Below, in pieces: positions 1-7,509 of a stretch of DNA of 23,793 bases (positions within the stretch are counted from its first letter, which is position 1; every line of letters starts with the position of its first letter). Source of the DNA: JBGTIS01 sp041745535. Its GTDB lineage: Bacteria > Bacteroidota > Bacteroidia > Cytophagales > Cyclobacteriaceae. The notes below the pieces were generated by a model. It saw only the letters and a program-made list of their open reading frames with translations, had not been told where the DNA came from and did no database searches. A program made the position numbers and the translations under genes. The stretch lies in NCBI GenBank assembly GCA_041745535.1, contig JBGTIS010000217.1:1-23793 (forward strand). Direction: 5' to 3'.

Positions 1-83
1 TTAGATGAACTGTTTAGGGTACTGACGGAAATCAGGGGGTATGGGTAATGGTAATAGCCTATTAAACGCCACCATATTTTTGA

Positions 84-818
84 TCACCGAATGATGCTTT
101 CCAACAAATTGCCCACGAAATAGGCGATCATGGCAGCGGAAACTCCCAGAAAGAATGTTTCCCATATACTTTTGATCCGGTTGGTATGATTTACCACGCT
201 CTTGAGCCAGCCAATCCCGATAAAAGTCAGAGAAGTTAAAACCGATGCAATTAAAAAGGTTCGCTCCATTTTCACGGCGGAAACATATTCATACACATAA
301 ATAAGCAAAGGAATAAACCCCACCATTACAAACGACACGAAAGTAAAAAGGGCCATGGAGCGAGGGGATTTGGTATTAGGCATCATTTTCAGCTCTTCTT
401 TCATCATGATATCCACCCACCGGTCTTTATCTTCTGTAATTTTATCTACCACTTGTTCTAACAGATCGCCCGTAAATCCTTTTGCCTTATAAATATTCCT
501 GATTTCTTCCCGCTCACTTTCCGGTATATGATCCACTTCCCAATGTTCAACATTCTTGTGTTTTTGGTAGGTGTCCTGCTCCGAATTACTGGAAAGGTAA
601 CTACCTACCGACATGGAAAAGCCATCGGCAATCAGGTTGGCAAAACCTAAAATAATCACTACGGAAGAACTAAGATCCGCTCCGGCAGCACCGGCCACCA
701 CCGCGAAGGTGGTTACCGAACCATCCATCCCACCATACACAAATTCACTTAAATAATTTTGCCAGCGATGGATGTCGCGGGAACTTTTATGCAATATATG
801 CTCCTGATTTATTTCCAT
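84..818 (-). CDS. VIT1/CCC1 family metal (iron/manganese) transporter
   Basis: This 244-residue protein has the VIT1/CCC1 layout. The first membrane segments (about residues 20-80) carry the family signatures YGGMDGSVTTFAVVAGAAG and LIADGFSMSVGSYLS. A cytoplasmic insert rich in Glu and Asp follows (about 85-145; EHWEVDHIPESEREEI and later EDKDRW...KEELKMM), which in this family gathers metal ions. Three more hydrophobic segments form the C-terminal half (about 155-240). The family moves Fe2+ or Mn2+ out of the cytoplasm; in bacteria direction and metal are usually untested. The ATG at 818 starts the conserved N-terminus. The gene diverges from the DUF2892 gene, and a perfect TGAT-N4-ATCA box lies in the shared gap, so anaerobic or redox control is plausible but inferred. 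Confidence 0.9.
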   Translation of the reverse strand: MEINQEHILHKSSRDIHRWQNYLSEFVYGGMDGSVTTFAVVAGAAGADLSSSVVIILGFANLIADGFSMSVGSYLSSNSEQDTYQKHKNVEHWEVDHIPESEREEIRNIYKAKGFTGDLLEQVVDKITEDKDRWVDIMMKEELKMMPNTKSPRSMALFTFVSFVMVGFIPLLIYVYEYVSAVKMERTFLIASVLTSLTFIGIGWLKSVVNHTNRIKSIWETFFLGVSAAMIAYFVGNLLESIIR

Positions 819-902
819 ATTACCTGTTCAACTATTAGTTATTTTAGAGATGAAAATCAGTTATTTATCCGAGAACAAATAGAAAATTAGTCACCACAGG
901 AT

Positions 903-916
903 ATGATTTTTATCAT
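903..916. promoter_or_regulatory. Perfect Fnr/CRP-type box between VIT and DUF2892 genes
   Basis: The palindrome ATGATTTTTATCAT contains TGAT-N4-ATCA (904-915), the core of FNR/FixK-type sites. It lies in the 215-bp gap between two divergent genes, about 86 bp before the VIT start and 118 bp before the DUF2892 start. A weak -7-like element for the VIT gene (TCTATTTG on the minus strand, 876-883) lies about 34 bp from the box centre. Binding by the receiver-CRP protein at 15544-16617 is inferred. Confidence 0.55.
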
Positions 917-1033
917 CATCCGAAATAATGCGCATCATTTTTTATGAGATAACCCCGACTTAACTTTCACCCGATATCCAGGTATTGGAATGATGGTGAT
1001 TATCAAAATTTAATTCTATAAACACATACAATC

Positions 1034-1243
1034 ATGAAAAAGAACATGGGAACTACTGACCGGGTGATCCGGGTAATTATCGCGGTACTGTTTTTTACCA
1101 ATATCCTTACGGGTACTTTAGGCCTTATTTTGATGGCTCTGGCAGGTATATTTATCCTTACCAGCATGGCAGGCTTTTGCCCTTTGTATGCTCCTTTTGG
1201 ATTCAGCACTTGTTCTACTCGTAAAAACACCAAAATAACCTAA
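1034..1243 (+). CDS. DUF2892 (YgaP-like) small inner-membrane protein
   Basis: This 69-residue protein begins MKKNMGTTDRVIRVIIAVLFF and has two membrane helices, about residues 11-27 and 29-45. A conserved tail follows with MAGFCPLYAPFGFSTC. This is the DUF2892/YgaP-like domain: the NxGxxDRxxR-like start, a hydrophobic hairpin, and a Cys-Pro-x-Tyr motif before a second Cys. Some relatives are fused to rhodanese domains or sit beside sulfur and redox genes, but the function of the stand-alone form is unknown. The 5' gap holds a Fnr-type box at 903-916. The longer antisense frame over the same bases has no family resemblance. Confidence 0.85.
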   Translation: MKKNMGTTDRVIRVIIAVLFFTNILTGTLGLILMALAGIFILTSMAGFCPLYAPFGFSTCSTRKNTKIT

Positions 1244-1247
1244 ATAA

Positions 1248-1592
1248 AAACCAGCGCCATTTTACGTCAGGGAAATCAGGGTTCATAGTCCTGTTTTTTT
1301 GCGGCAACTGTTTACCTCAGAGGTCAAAGAAAACCTGGTCAGACAAGCCATAGCAAAAAATGATGTATTTAAGGAGGAAGACATCGCCAACTTACCAGAT
1401 CCGGTTCAAAAATTTTTCACAAACGCCGGATACCTGGGCAGAAAGATGATGGCCAATGCTGAGCTAGCATGGAAAGATGTTTATTTGAAAACCTCACCCG
1501 ATAAAGATTGGGCGAAAATTGAATGCTATCAGTATAATGCCGTTGCTGAGCCCACCCGTATGGTGTATATGAAAAGCCATGTGGCATTTTGA
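1248..1592 (+). pseudogene. Truncated DUF6544-like gene remnant
   Basis: An open frame after the stop at 1245-1247 contains FKEEDIANLPDPVQKFF, a glycine-rich turn, and then SPDKDWAKIECYQYNAVAEP and MVYMKSHVAF before a TGA stop at 1590-1592. The pattern resembles the N-terminal part of DUF6544-type proteins (LPEPVQ-YF...G ... W-KI-Y-QYN---EP-RI-Y), which as I recall are well over 200 residues. Only about 95 recognisable residues remain. No convincing ATG precedes the conserved block (the first in-frame candidate is TTG at 1299), and nothing recognisable follows the stop. It is probably a decayed gene cut at both ends; a short functional protein is less likely. The family call is from memory of the motif. 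Confidence 0.5.
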
Positions 1593-1922
1593 CACTGGCG
1601 ATTAAGTTTATTTTAAAGGCAAAATAACCCATATCAACTTTGATATAAAGCAATGTAGCTTGGAGAACCGATAAAAATTTAGGTCAGATCATTTGATAAT
1701 TCCTATCGCATATTGGTCATAATTTCTCCGCAAGCACATATCAAAAAGATTTCGATGCTAAAAATCATGTGTTCCACTCTAACTTTTATCTCCAAATAGG
1801 ATTTTCCCTGATCATTTTCTAGACAGGCAACTCATTTCTCAACACTTCCCCGATATGTTTTTTTAGGACCAGATAACAAGCAAAGCAAAAACATATCGCT
1901 TTTACCTGCCAACCCTATTTAT
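1593..1922. other. Gene-free stretch with an inverted repeat
   Basis: This stretch of about 330 bp lies between the DUF6544-like relic and the 3' end of the DUF2267 gene. It has stops in all frames and no recognisable protein. Its one clear structure is a perfect 12-bp inverted repeat, listed separately at 1851-1898. Confidence 0.6.
1851..1898. repeat. 12-bp inverted repeat downstream of the DUF2267 gene
   Basis: The left arm CGATATGTTTTT (1851-1862) is the exact reverse complement of AAAAACATATCG (1887-1898), with a 24-nt spacer. It begins 24 bp beyond the DUF2267 stop codon. The A/T-rich arms are poor for a classical terminator. It may be a weak transcription end or a remnant of an element end. 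Confidence 0.5.
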
Positions 1923-2420
1923 TTATGAAAACCAGATACTACTTTCCGTTTCGGCAGTTTTTGAGTACTTAAATATAATGTAATCTTTTAAATACAGATG
2001 AATCTCTTTAGGCAAAAACCCAATCTCTGTATCCATATCTATTTCAGATAGATGATTACCAATTACCCTAAGCACTGACCCAATCGCTTTTTTGATAATC
2101 TTTCTATCTTTTCCCAATAAATGCCTTCTATCACAGGCAATAATGGTATCGATAAGATCATCTATTTTTTCCATTTTTTCAGGTTTATTTACCTGTACTT
2201 CCCAGCTGTTTAGGTAAATCGCTTGGAAGGACAAGGGAAGTAATTGAACAAAACGGATTGATTGTTCAAAAGTAAGCCGGTTTCGAATAGCTTCCAGCAC
2301 CAAGGTTACAACTTTTAAGGTATCCAGGGTACAATTAAAATTACCAAGTTCTCTGCCTGTTTGTTGTAACAGCTCTTCTAAATAAATTATGTGTTTTTCG
2401 AATTGTAATGAAGCTTTCAT
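1923..2420 (-). CDS. DUF2267 family protein
   Basis: This 165-residue soluble, mostly helical protein has no signal peptide or membrane segment. The N-terminal half matches the DUF2267 pattern: a helical start (FEKHIIYLEELLQQTG), then LDTLKVVTLVLEAIRNRLTFEQSIRFVQLLP, where a helix packs against the 'LxxRLxxxEAxxLxxQLP' motif, then an aromatic/Trp turn. The C-terminal half (about 85-165) is charged and less recognisable. DUF2267 proteins have no known biochemical role but often occur beside universal stress genes, as here. The ATG at 2420 gives the family-like start. A 7/8 Fnr-type box lies about 260 bp upstream. Confidence 0.7.
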   Translation of the reverse strand: MKASLQFEKHIIYLEELLQQTGRELGNFNCTLDTLKVVTLVLEAIRNRLTFEQSIRFVQLLPLSFQAIYLNSWEVQVNKPEKMEKIDDLIDTIIACDRRHLLGKDRKIIKKAIGSVLRVIGNHLSEIDMDTEIGFLPKEIHLYLKDYIIFKYSKTAETESSIWFS

Positions 2421-2829
2421 GGTTTGTATATTTTTTTTGAAAAGTTAATCCCGAGTGCCAAGCTGTAATGAGCTAATGGTTAACAATCCTTTGTGTGTCA
2501 AAGCCAGGCCAGTCATCGTCAAAAAAGCTATTCAATAAAAAAGGCATTTCATTGGCAAGCCGGGAGATCTAATTAATCGTGACATTTTACTTTTGTATTA
2601 AAGTTGAACATCAATTTTATGGTAACTAAAGTAGCGATTTTAACAATTTCCAACCATGAAGCACATCAGGGTAAAGAATGATATTTGTCATCCTGATTTT
2701 TACATAATTTCAATATTTTCAAGGCTTACGAGCAAAAACCATCAAGAAGGCTGACTTTATCATTAAAGAAATGAATGAAAACTGATAAATTTATTCACCC
2801 AAAAATCAAAAAATTGGATAGCTTTGTTT
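2421..2829. other. 409-bp intergenic region with promoter-like elements
   Basis: No convincing gene lies here. On the plus strand there is TACTTTTG (2588-2595), a perfect Bacteroidota -7 box (TAnnTTTG) with no clear TTG -33 element at normal distance. It is followed by a 20-codon ATG frame (2620-2682) and by the Fnr-type box at 2678-2691. A short leader peptide, a small RNA or chance are all possible. On the minus strand it is the upstream region of the DUF2267 gene. Confidence 0.4.
2678..2691. promoter_or_regulatory. Fnr/CRP-type box (7 of 8 core bases)
   Basis: ATGATATTTGTCAT contains TGAT-ATTT-GTCA, one base away from a perfect TGAT-N4-ATCA core; the TGA-N6-TCA skeleton and the outer A/T are kept. 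It is about 260 bp upstream of the DUF2267 start, far for direct control, so it may serve an unannotated transcript. Confidence 0.4.
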
Positions 2830-3672
2830 TTATGATTCTCTCAGGCTCATGGTCCAGATGGGTTTGGAAGAATGATTGACCAAGTCTTCTGTAACGCTTC
2901 CACTTAACAGGTGCGCAATTCCCCTGTGTCCATGAGTGGCCAGGGCAATCATATCAGCTTTTACTTCATCGGCAAAATGCAGAATGCCCTCCTCCTCTCC
3001 CAGGTCATTGAACGTATGAATGGAATAATTCTTCAGGTTATGCGCTTTCGCGATTTTATCTAAACTCTTTTTTACTTCAGTATCATAAAGAAAATTGGCA
3101 ATAGTATTGACCCGAAGTAAGTGGATGTGGGCCTGATAAACTTGCTGAAATTTTTGAAGTTGAGGTAGAATTCTTTCTTCATTTTCGTGAAGTGAAGTAG
3201 CGAATACAATGTGATCAATTCTATTCAGATCTACTTTATTTTTAATTACCATAACCGGACAAGGCGCGAATCGCACCATACGTTCGGCGTTCGATCCTAT
3301 AAATATTTCTTTCAGGCCACTAGCTCCTTTGGATCCCATTACTACCAAATCTATTTTTCCATGAATTAATTCCTTGGTGATAAAGCGATATGGCGCTCCA
3401 ATCTCAGTTCGGTAAATAATTTTCACATCGGTTACCTGGTGCTTTTGTGCTTCTTCCCGCATTAATTCATTAGCTTCCTCCCTGGCTTTTTTCAAATAAT
3501 CCGCCGCTTCAGAGAAAATTCTGTTAATGGGATATTCCTCATCTTCCAGTGGAAATTGTATGACGTGGAAAAGCACAAGGGTGGCATCCCATTTTCTGGC
3601 AAGCTGATGGGCCGCTGTTAAGGCAAAGCCCGCTTGCCGGGAGAAATCTGTAGGTACTAATATCTTTTTCAT
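2830..3672 (-). CDS. Universal stress protein, tandem UspA domains
   Basis: This 280-residue protein holds two UspA folds. Domain 1 (about 1-144) starts MKKILVPTDFS and has the ATP-binding signature G-x2-G-x9-G-S at residues 113-127 (GSKGASGLKEIFIGS). Domain 2 (about 152-276) ends with THGHRGIAHLLSGS, where the first glycine of the signature is Ala245 but G248, G258 and S259 remain. Domain 1 is therefore likely to bind ATP; domain 2 less certainly. UspA proteins are cytoplasmic and rise in starvation, oxygen limitation or respiratory stress. It lies 106 bp downstream of a second tandem UspA gene on the same strand, so co-transcription is possible. Confidence 0.93.
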   Translation of the reverse strand: MKKILVPTDFSRQAGFALTAAHQLARKWDATLVLFHVIQFPLEDEEYPINRIFSEAADYLKKAREEANELMREEAQKHQVTDVKIIYRTEIGAPYRFITKELIHGKIDLVVMGSKGASGLKEIFIGSNAERMVRFAPCPVMVIKNKVDLNRIDHIVFATSLHENEERILPQLQKFQQVYQAHIHLLRVNTIANFLYDTEVKKSLDKIAKAHNLKNYSIHTFNDLGEEEGILHFADEVKADMIALATHGHRGIAHLLSGSVTEDLVNHSSKPIWTMSLRES

Positions 3673-3778
3673 GTTTTTGAATTTACCCTATTAAATTTGT
3701 TGTAGAAGGCCCCGTAAAACCAAAATGGACACTGTTTTCTTTACTTCCTTACCGAATTTATTTCTCTTACCAAAATCG

Positions 3779-4615
3779 TCAATTGTCCTGGGTGTTTACG
3801 GGTGGAAGCGTTAGTAACGGTATATGTGTATGAAGCGCCACCTGCCGGGTAATACACTTTCTGAAAAGACTCATGAAGGCTATCTGCTTTTCGGGCAGAA
3901 TGACCAATATATCCATATGAAAATTTTTTACATAATGTGCTATACCTTTTTCAACATCGAATTCTTCTATATAAGAGAAGGTATGAGGAATATCCTGCAG
4001 CATATGGTCAAATGCCAAAGCTTCTTCACCTTGTTCCACGGTTATGGTTACCGGATGCGGATTTACATGCAGCAGATGCACCGTAGCTTTGAAGGTACGG
4101 GCCAGCATTTTTAAAAATTCCAGAGAGGGGTGGTTTTCAGTAGGATAGAAATCCACTGCAAAAGCCATATTATTTAACTGAAACTTTTGAAAGGATGCAG
4201 GCACGGCAAGTACCGGACATGCAGCCTGTTTAATAACACCGTAGGTATTAGTTCCAAAAACCTCATCACCAGCGTTATGAGCTCCATGGGTTCCCATTAC
4301 TACCAGATCAATATTGTATTCTTTAATTGTTTTTTTTATACCATCAACCGCAAAAGCCAGTTTGATCAGATAAGAATGAGAAATTTGATCTAATTTGGGT
4401 GTATCAACTGATAACTGCCTCATCTTTGACTTTATTAGTTTCTTTTCATGGTCGATCATGGGTTTATCTATAAAATAGGAATCCTGACTTCCCATGGGTG
4501 GGTGATAGGCATGAAACAATATAAGTTCTGACTGAGTAGCAATGCCCAGCTCAATGGCATACTTAAGCGCATTCAAAGCACAGTCTGAAAAATCTATAGG
4601 GACTAAAATTTTCAT
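3779..4615 (-). CDS. Universal stress protein, tandem UspA with degenerate second domain
   Basis: This 278-residue protein begins MKILVPIDFSDCALNALKYA. Domain 1 (about 1-142) has a complete G-x2-G-x9-G-T nucleotide signature at 108-122 (GTHGAHNAGDEVFGT). Domain 2 (about 148-272) keeps the fold pattern (NMAFAVDFYPTEN, VHLLHVN, DILVILPEKQ) but has lost the glycine signature, so only the first half is likely to bind ATP. The start at 4615 matches the usual UspA N-terminus. It lies just downstream of the hemN remnant at the end of the cbb3 cluster, so it could be read through from that operon or from its own promoter. A weak Fnr-like TGA-N6-TCA match (4672-4683) precedes it. Confidence 0.92.
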   Translation of the reverse strand: MKILVPIDFSDCALNALKYAIELGIATQSELILFHAYHPPMGSQDSYFIDKPMIDHEKKLIKSKMRQLSVDTPKLDQISHSYLIKLAFAVDGIKKTIKEYNIDLVVMGTHGAHNAGDEVFGTNTYGVIKQAACPVLAVPASFQKFQLNNMAFAVDFYPTENHPSLEFLKMLARTFKATVHLLHVNPHPVTITVEQGEEALAFDHMLQDIPHTFSYIEEFDVEKGIAHYVKNFHMDILVILPEKQIAFMSLFRKCITRQVALHTHIPLLTLPPVNTQDN

Positions 4616-4733
4616 GGTTCATTAATTTTGATTTCTTCCGTTAAGTAAATGAAATAAGCGTTACAGAAAAATGAGGAGGGTCATACTGCTTACTGACTTT
4701 CAGCATAGATTTTTAAACAATTATTCGACAGCT

Positions 4734-4901
4734 TTACCTGGCCTCCATATAATGGATTTCCGCTCCATGATTCACCGTAATGCGGGCAGTACAACCGCAA
4801 CAGGTACACAAACTTTCACAATAAGGCAGATGTATATACAGGCTTATGCCCTGTTGCCGGGTTTCAGCAAGGGCAATTTTTACTTTCTCTATCCGTAAAT
4901 T
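4734..4901 (-). pseudogene. hemN-like relic (oxygen-independent coproporphyrinogen III oxidase fragment)
   Basis: Directly after the TAA stop of the TauE/SafE gene, the same minus-strand frame stays open for 55 codons and ends at TAA (4734-4736). It reads ...KIALAETRQQG, ISLYIHLPYCESLC, TCCGCTARITVNHG and EIHYMEAR. This is the hallmark early segment of HemN: 'SLYxHIPFCxxxCxxCGC', with the whole CxxxCxxCxC radical-SAM/4Fe-4S motif. HemN is about 450 residues, and everything before and after this block is missing. There is no start codon of its own. hemN commonly accompanies cbb3 genes because haem is needed at low oxygen, so this looks like a deleted former member of the cluster. Confidence 0.75.
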
Positions 4902-5612
4902 TTAATAACAAACCGTCACTTCAGTGGATTGGGAGGTATTGGGAAGAATCGGGCTGACATACGGAATGTTCAGCGACATTCCCCGAAGTATCAGCAAAAT
5001 GCCCATCATACACATCATGATCGGAACCGCTTTTCTCATCCGGGTGCGGATGCCCGGGCTGAGGCTGTTTCCAAAAAAGCTTACCAGAAACATCATGGGC
5101 AGGGTGCCGGCTCCAAACAGTGTCATATACAACAGGCTGTTAATGGGTTGCCCCAAAGCCACCGCGCCGGCAATGCCCAGATATACTAGTCCGCAGGGTA
5201 ACAATCCATTTAGCACGCCCATGAAATAAGAAGCAGATAAAGAATGTTGTTTAAAAAGCAGCGCCATCTGTTTTTTTACAGGCGCGATCGCACGTGCTAT
5301 CCAGGATGTAATTTTTATGTTTTTGCTAAAAAAGTGGGGCATTACTATTCCCATAATTATGAGCAATCCTATACCAATAGAAATTGTCTGCTGGAACCCG
5401 GCCATCACAAAGCCCTGCCCGACGAATCCGAATAAAGCGCCTAAAGCGCTGTAGGTGGTAATCCGGCCTGCGTTGTAAAGCAGGCTTCCGGCAAGTTTGC
5501 GGGAGGTTTCTTTTTTGCGCAGGGGTAAAGCCAGCGCGATGGGACCACACATGCCTACGCAGTGGAAACTTCCGGCCAATCCGAGTAAAAAGGCTGTTGA
5601 TAAAAAAAACAT
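4902..5612 (-). CDS. Sulfite exporter TauE/SafE-family (CcdA-like) membrane protein of the cbb3 cluster
   Basis: This 236-residue polytopic membrane protein has about six hydrophobic segments. It opens with FLLGLAGSFHCVGMCGPIALALP, the HCxGMCG motif at residues 17-23, and has a second LPCG motif near the middle (NGLLPCGLVYLGIAGA). These paired Cys motifs mark the TauE/SafE-like proteins found in cbb3 accessory clusters, thought to help copper or thiol handling during oxidase assembly; the exact role is not settled. The start lies only 2 nt after the ccoH stop, so the two are translationally linked. Its stop codon is followed in frame by the hemN relic. Confidence 0.85.
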   Translation of the reverse strand: MFFLSTAFLLGLAGSFHCVGMCGPIALALPLRKKETSRKLAGSLLYNAGRITTYSALGALFGFVGQGFVMAGFQQTISIGIGLLIIMGIVMPHFFSKNIKITSWIARAIAPVKKQMALLFKQHSLSASYFMGVLNGLLPCGLVYLGIAGAVALGQPINSLLYMTLFGAGTLPMMFLVSFFGNSLSPGIRTRMRKAVPIMMCMMGILLILRGMSLNIPYVSPILPNTSQSTEVTVCY

Positions 5613-5614
5613 GG

Positions 5615-6049
5615 CTACCGGATAAATATTGCTTCTTCTTTAAAATAAGACTGACCACCCTGCTGCCAGTCTACTTTAACTTTATAATATCCTTTGGCTA
5701 AATCCGCTGTGCTGATCGTTTGCTGATTTTGAGCATTGAGCAGAATTGCCAACAGTTGATCGAAGCGGGCATCGGACGGACGGAAAAGGCTGATGGTTCC
5801 CTGAATAGAATCAGGGCTTTCACTGGGAAACTGAACCACGAGCCGGGCATTTTTTTGAGAAAATTTCAGCTGCTGCCCCTGTGCATCCGCGTTTTTTATT
5901 TTTTCAATCTGATCCTGATAATGAATTTCCTGAAAGTAATAATCCTCGGCTACCAGGTCTATATTTTGCTGAAAACTTCTGACGGCCAGGTATACAATGA
6001 AAACCACGAAAAAGCCAAACGCGAATACTATTTTTAATCCCCAGTTCAT
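5615..6049 (-). CDS. ccoH: FixH/CcoH-like cbb3 oxidase assembly protein
   Basis: This 144-residue protein has one N-terminal membrane anchor (about residues 5-24, KIVFAFGFFVVFIVYLAVRS) and a periplasmic beta-rich domain. The juxtamembrane DLVAEDYYFQEIHYQDQIEK resembles the FixH 'LV-xxYYxxxxxYQ' signature. The C-terminal part shows the 'L--G-Y-V-VDW' strand pattern (LAKGYYKVKVDWQQGG). FixH/CcoH is a single-pass subunit needed for stable cbb3 assembly. It lies between ccoG (25-bp gap) and the TauE/SafE gene (2-nt gap), the usual order. Confidence 0.85.
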   Translation of the reverse strand: MNWGLKIVFAFGFFVVFIVYLAVRSFQQNIDLVAEDYYFQEIHYQDQIEKIKNADAQGQQLKFSQKNARLVVQFPSESPDSIQGTISLFRPSDARFDQLLAILLNAQNQQTISTADLAKGYYKVKVDWQQGGQSYFKEEAIFIR

Positions 6050-6074
6050 AGTGTAAATTTTAAAGTTTTAAGAA

Positions 6075-7472
6075 TTATTGGTCAGGTCCCAGAAAAGTGG
6101 TTTTTACTTTTTCAATCAGCTTTCCTTCTGAATATACCCCCACATACACCGTTGATTTCATTTGTTGGATGTCCTTCCGATCATAGATTATGAAAAAAGC
6201 GCTTTCGGCTACTCCCTGTTTTTCCGCGGTTAACCGATCGCCTACCATTTTGATTTCTCCTGTATCCTCCATCAACCGGAAAGTAACCGGCACAGCACGG
6301 TTGGTTTTATTGATGATTTTTACATTGTAGAGGTTACTGACCCTGTTATCGCCCTGATCCTGGTACAACATGCCCGGTGTACGCAAAATGCTGGTTTCCA
6401 CATCGGTTCGTAAAATCAGTAAGCCGGAAAGCGCGCCGGTTAACAATACCAATACAATGGTATAGGCAACACTGCGGGCAGTCCAGGTATGGGATTTCTT
6501 TTCGGCGATATTTTCTTCGGAAGCATAGCGGATTAATCCTTTGGGAAACCCAACTTTATCCATAATGTCGTTACAGGCATCGATGCAGGCGGTGCAGTTC
6601 ACACATTCCAGCTGGGTTCCGTTGCGGATGTCGATACCGGTAGGACAGACAACCACACACTGCTTACAATCGATGCAATCTCCTTTTCCGGTAGCGTTCC
6701 GGTCTTCCTCTTTTCTGAGTTTGCCTCTGTTTTCGCCCCGCTGGTAATCGTAGGCTACCACAATCGATTTCCTGTCTAGCAACACTCCCTGCAAACGTCC
6801 GTATGGGCAAACGGTAGTACACACCTGTTCGCGGAAATGAGCGAATACATAGTAGAACACCAACGAAAACAACACCATGGTACTGAATCCGGCGATGTGC
6901 TCAGATGGCGGGTCGGTAATAATCCGGATTAACGGTTCCGAACCAATGATATAGGCCAGAAAAGTATTGCTTATGAGAAAAGAAATGGCAAAGAAAACAA
7001 CATGTTTAACCGTTTTCTTTATCACTTTTTCCTGATTCCAGGGTTGCTTGTCCAGCTTTTTCCGCGCCATATAATCTCCTTCTATCCAGTATTCTATTTT
7101 TCGGAAAACCAGTTCCATAAAAATAGTCTGCGGGCACACCCAGCCACAGAACAACCGTCCGTATACCACGGTGAACACCACAATAAACACCAGCAGGACC
7201 AGGGTGCCCAGCAGAAAAAGAAAGAAATCCTGTGGCCAGAATATCTGGCCGAAAATGACGAACTTTCTTTCCAACACATTCAATAAGAGCAGCGGTTCGC
7301 CATTAATCCGGATAAAAGGACCGGCGAATAAAATAGCCAGCAGCACCACACTTACTATTTCGCGAGCATGATAAAGAGGGCCTCTTGGCTTTTTCGGATA
7401 CACCCAGATGCGTTTTCCCTGCGCGTCCACCGTAGATAGTTTATCCCGAAAATTTGCTGCCGGATGGTTCAT
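6075..7472 (-). CDS. ccoG: CcoG/FixG polyferredoxin, cbb3 oxidase accessory protein
   Basis: This 465-residue inner-membrane iron-sulfur protein has several membrane helices in the N-terminal half (about 38-55, 82-105, 155-180, 195-212) and one near 335-355. Two CxxxCP motifs follow the NapH/CcoG pattern (FCGWVCP at 108-114; CTTVCPYGRLQ from 218). Two 4Fe-4S ferredoxin sites follow: C266, C269, C272, C276 and C290, C293, C296, C300. The C-terminal domain (about 360-465) is the periplasmic FixG Ig-like fold. CcoG acts in copper delivery to the oxidase, reducing Cu2+ in studied homologues. All cluster cysteines are present. It follows ccoP by 37 bp. Confidence 0.95.
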   Translation of the reverse strand: MNHPAANFRDKLSTVDAQGKRIWVYPKKPRGPLYHAREIVSVVLLAILFAGPFIRINGEPLLLLNVLERKFVIFGQIFWPQDFFLFLLGTLVLLVFIVVFTVVYGRLFCGWVCPQTIFMELVFRKIEYWIEGDYMARKKLDKQPWNQEKVIKKTVKHVVFFAISFLISNTFLAYIIGSEPLIRIITDPPSEHIAGFSTMVLFSLVFYYVFAHFREQVCTTVCPYGRLQGVLLDRKSIVVAYDYQRGENRGKLRKEEDRNATGKGDCIDCKQCVVVCPTGIDIRNGTQLECVNCTACIDACNDIMDKVGFPKGLIRYASEENIAEKKSHTWTARSVAYTIVLVLLTGALSGLLILRTDVETSILRTPGMLYQDQGDNRVSNLYNVKIINKTNRAVPVTFRLMEDTGEIKMVGDRLTAEKQGVAESAFFIIYDRKDIQQMKSTVYVGVYSEGKLIEKVKTTFLGPDQ

Positions 7473-7509
7473 GATTTCTTTTTAATACACTTGATCATAG
7501 TCATAAAAT

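Noticed and set aside
1..75. 24-codon minus-strand frame at the left edge
   Set aside because: Too short, overlaps no conserved motif and has no recognisable product; chance frame beside the VIT stop.
991..1005. TGATGGTGATTATCA as another Fnr-type box
   Set aside because: Spacing between half-sites is 7, not 4, so it does not fit the site type.
1003..1233. 76-aa antisense frame over the DUF2892 gene
   Set aside because: Fully antisense to a recognisable family protein and rich in Val/Arg shadow pattern.
4672..4683. TGAGGAGGGTCA before the second UspA gene
   Set aside because: Only the TGA-N6-TCA skeleton matches (6 of 8 core bases); too weak to list as a site.
4671..4898. 75-aa plus-strand frame in the gap before the TauE/SafE gene
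   Set aside because: Antisense to the hemN remnant, which has a clear family match on the other strand.
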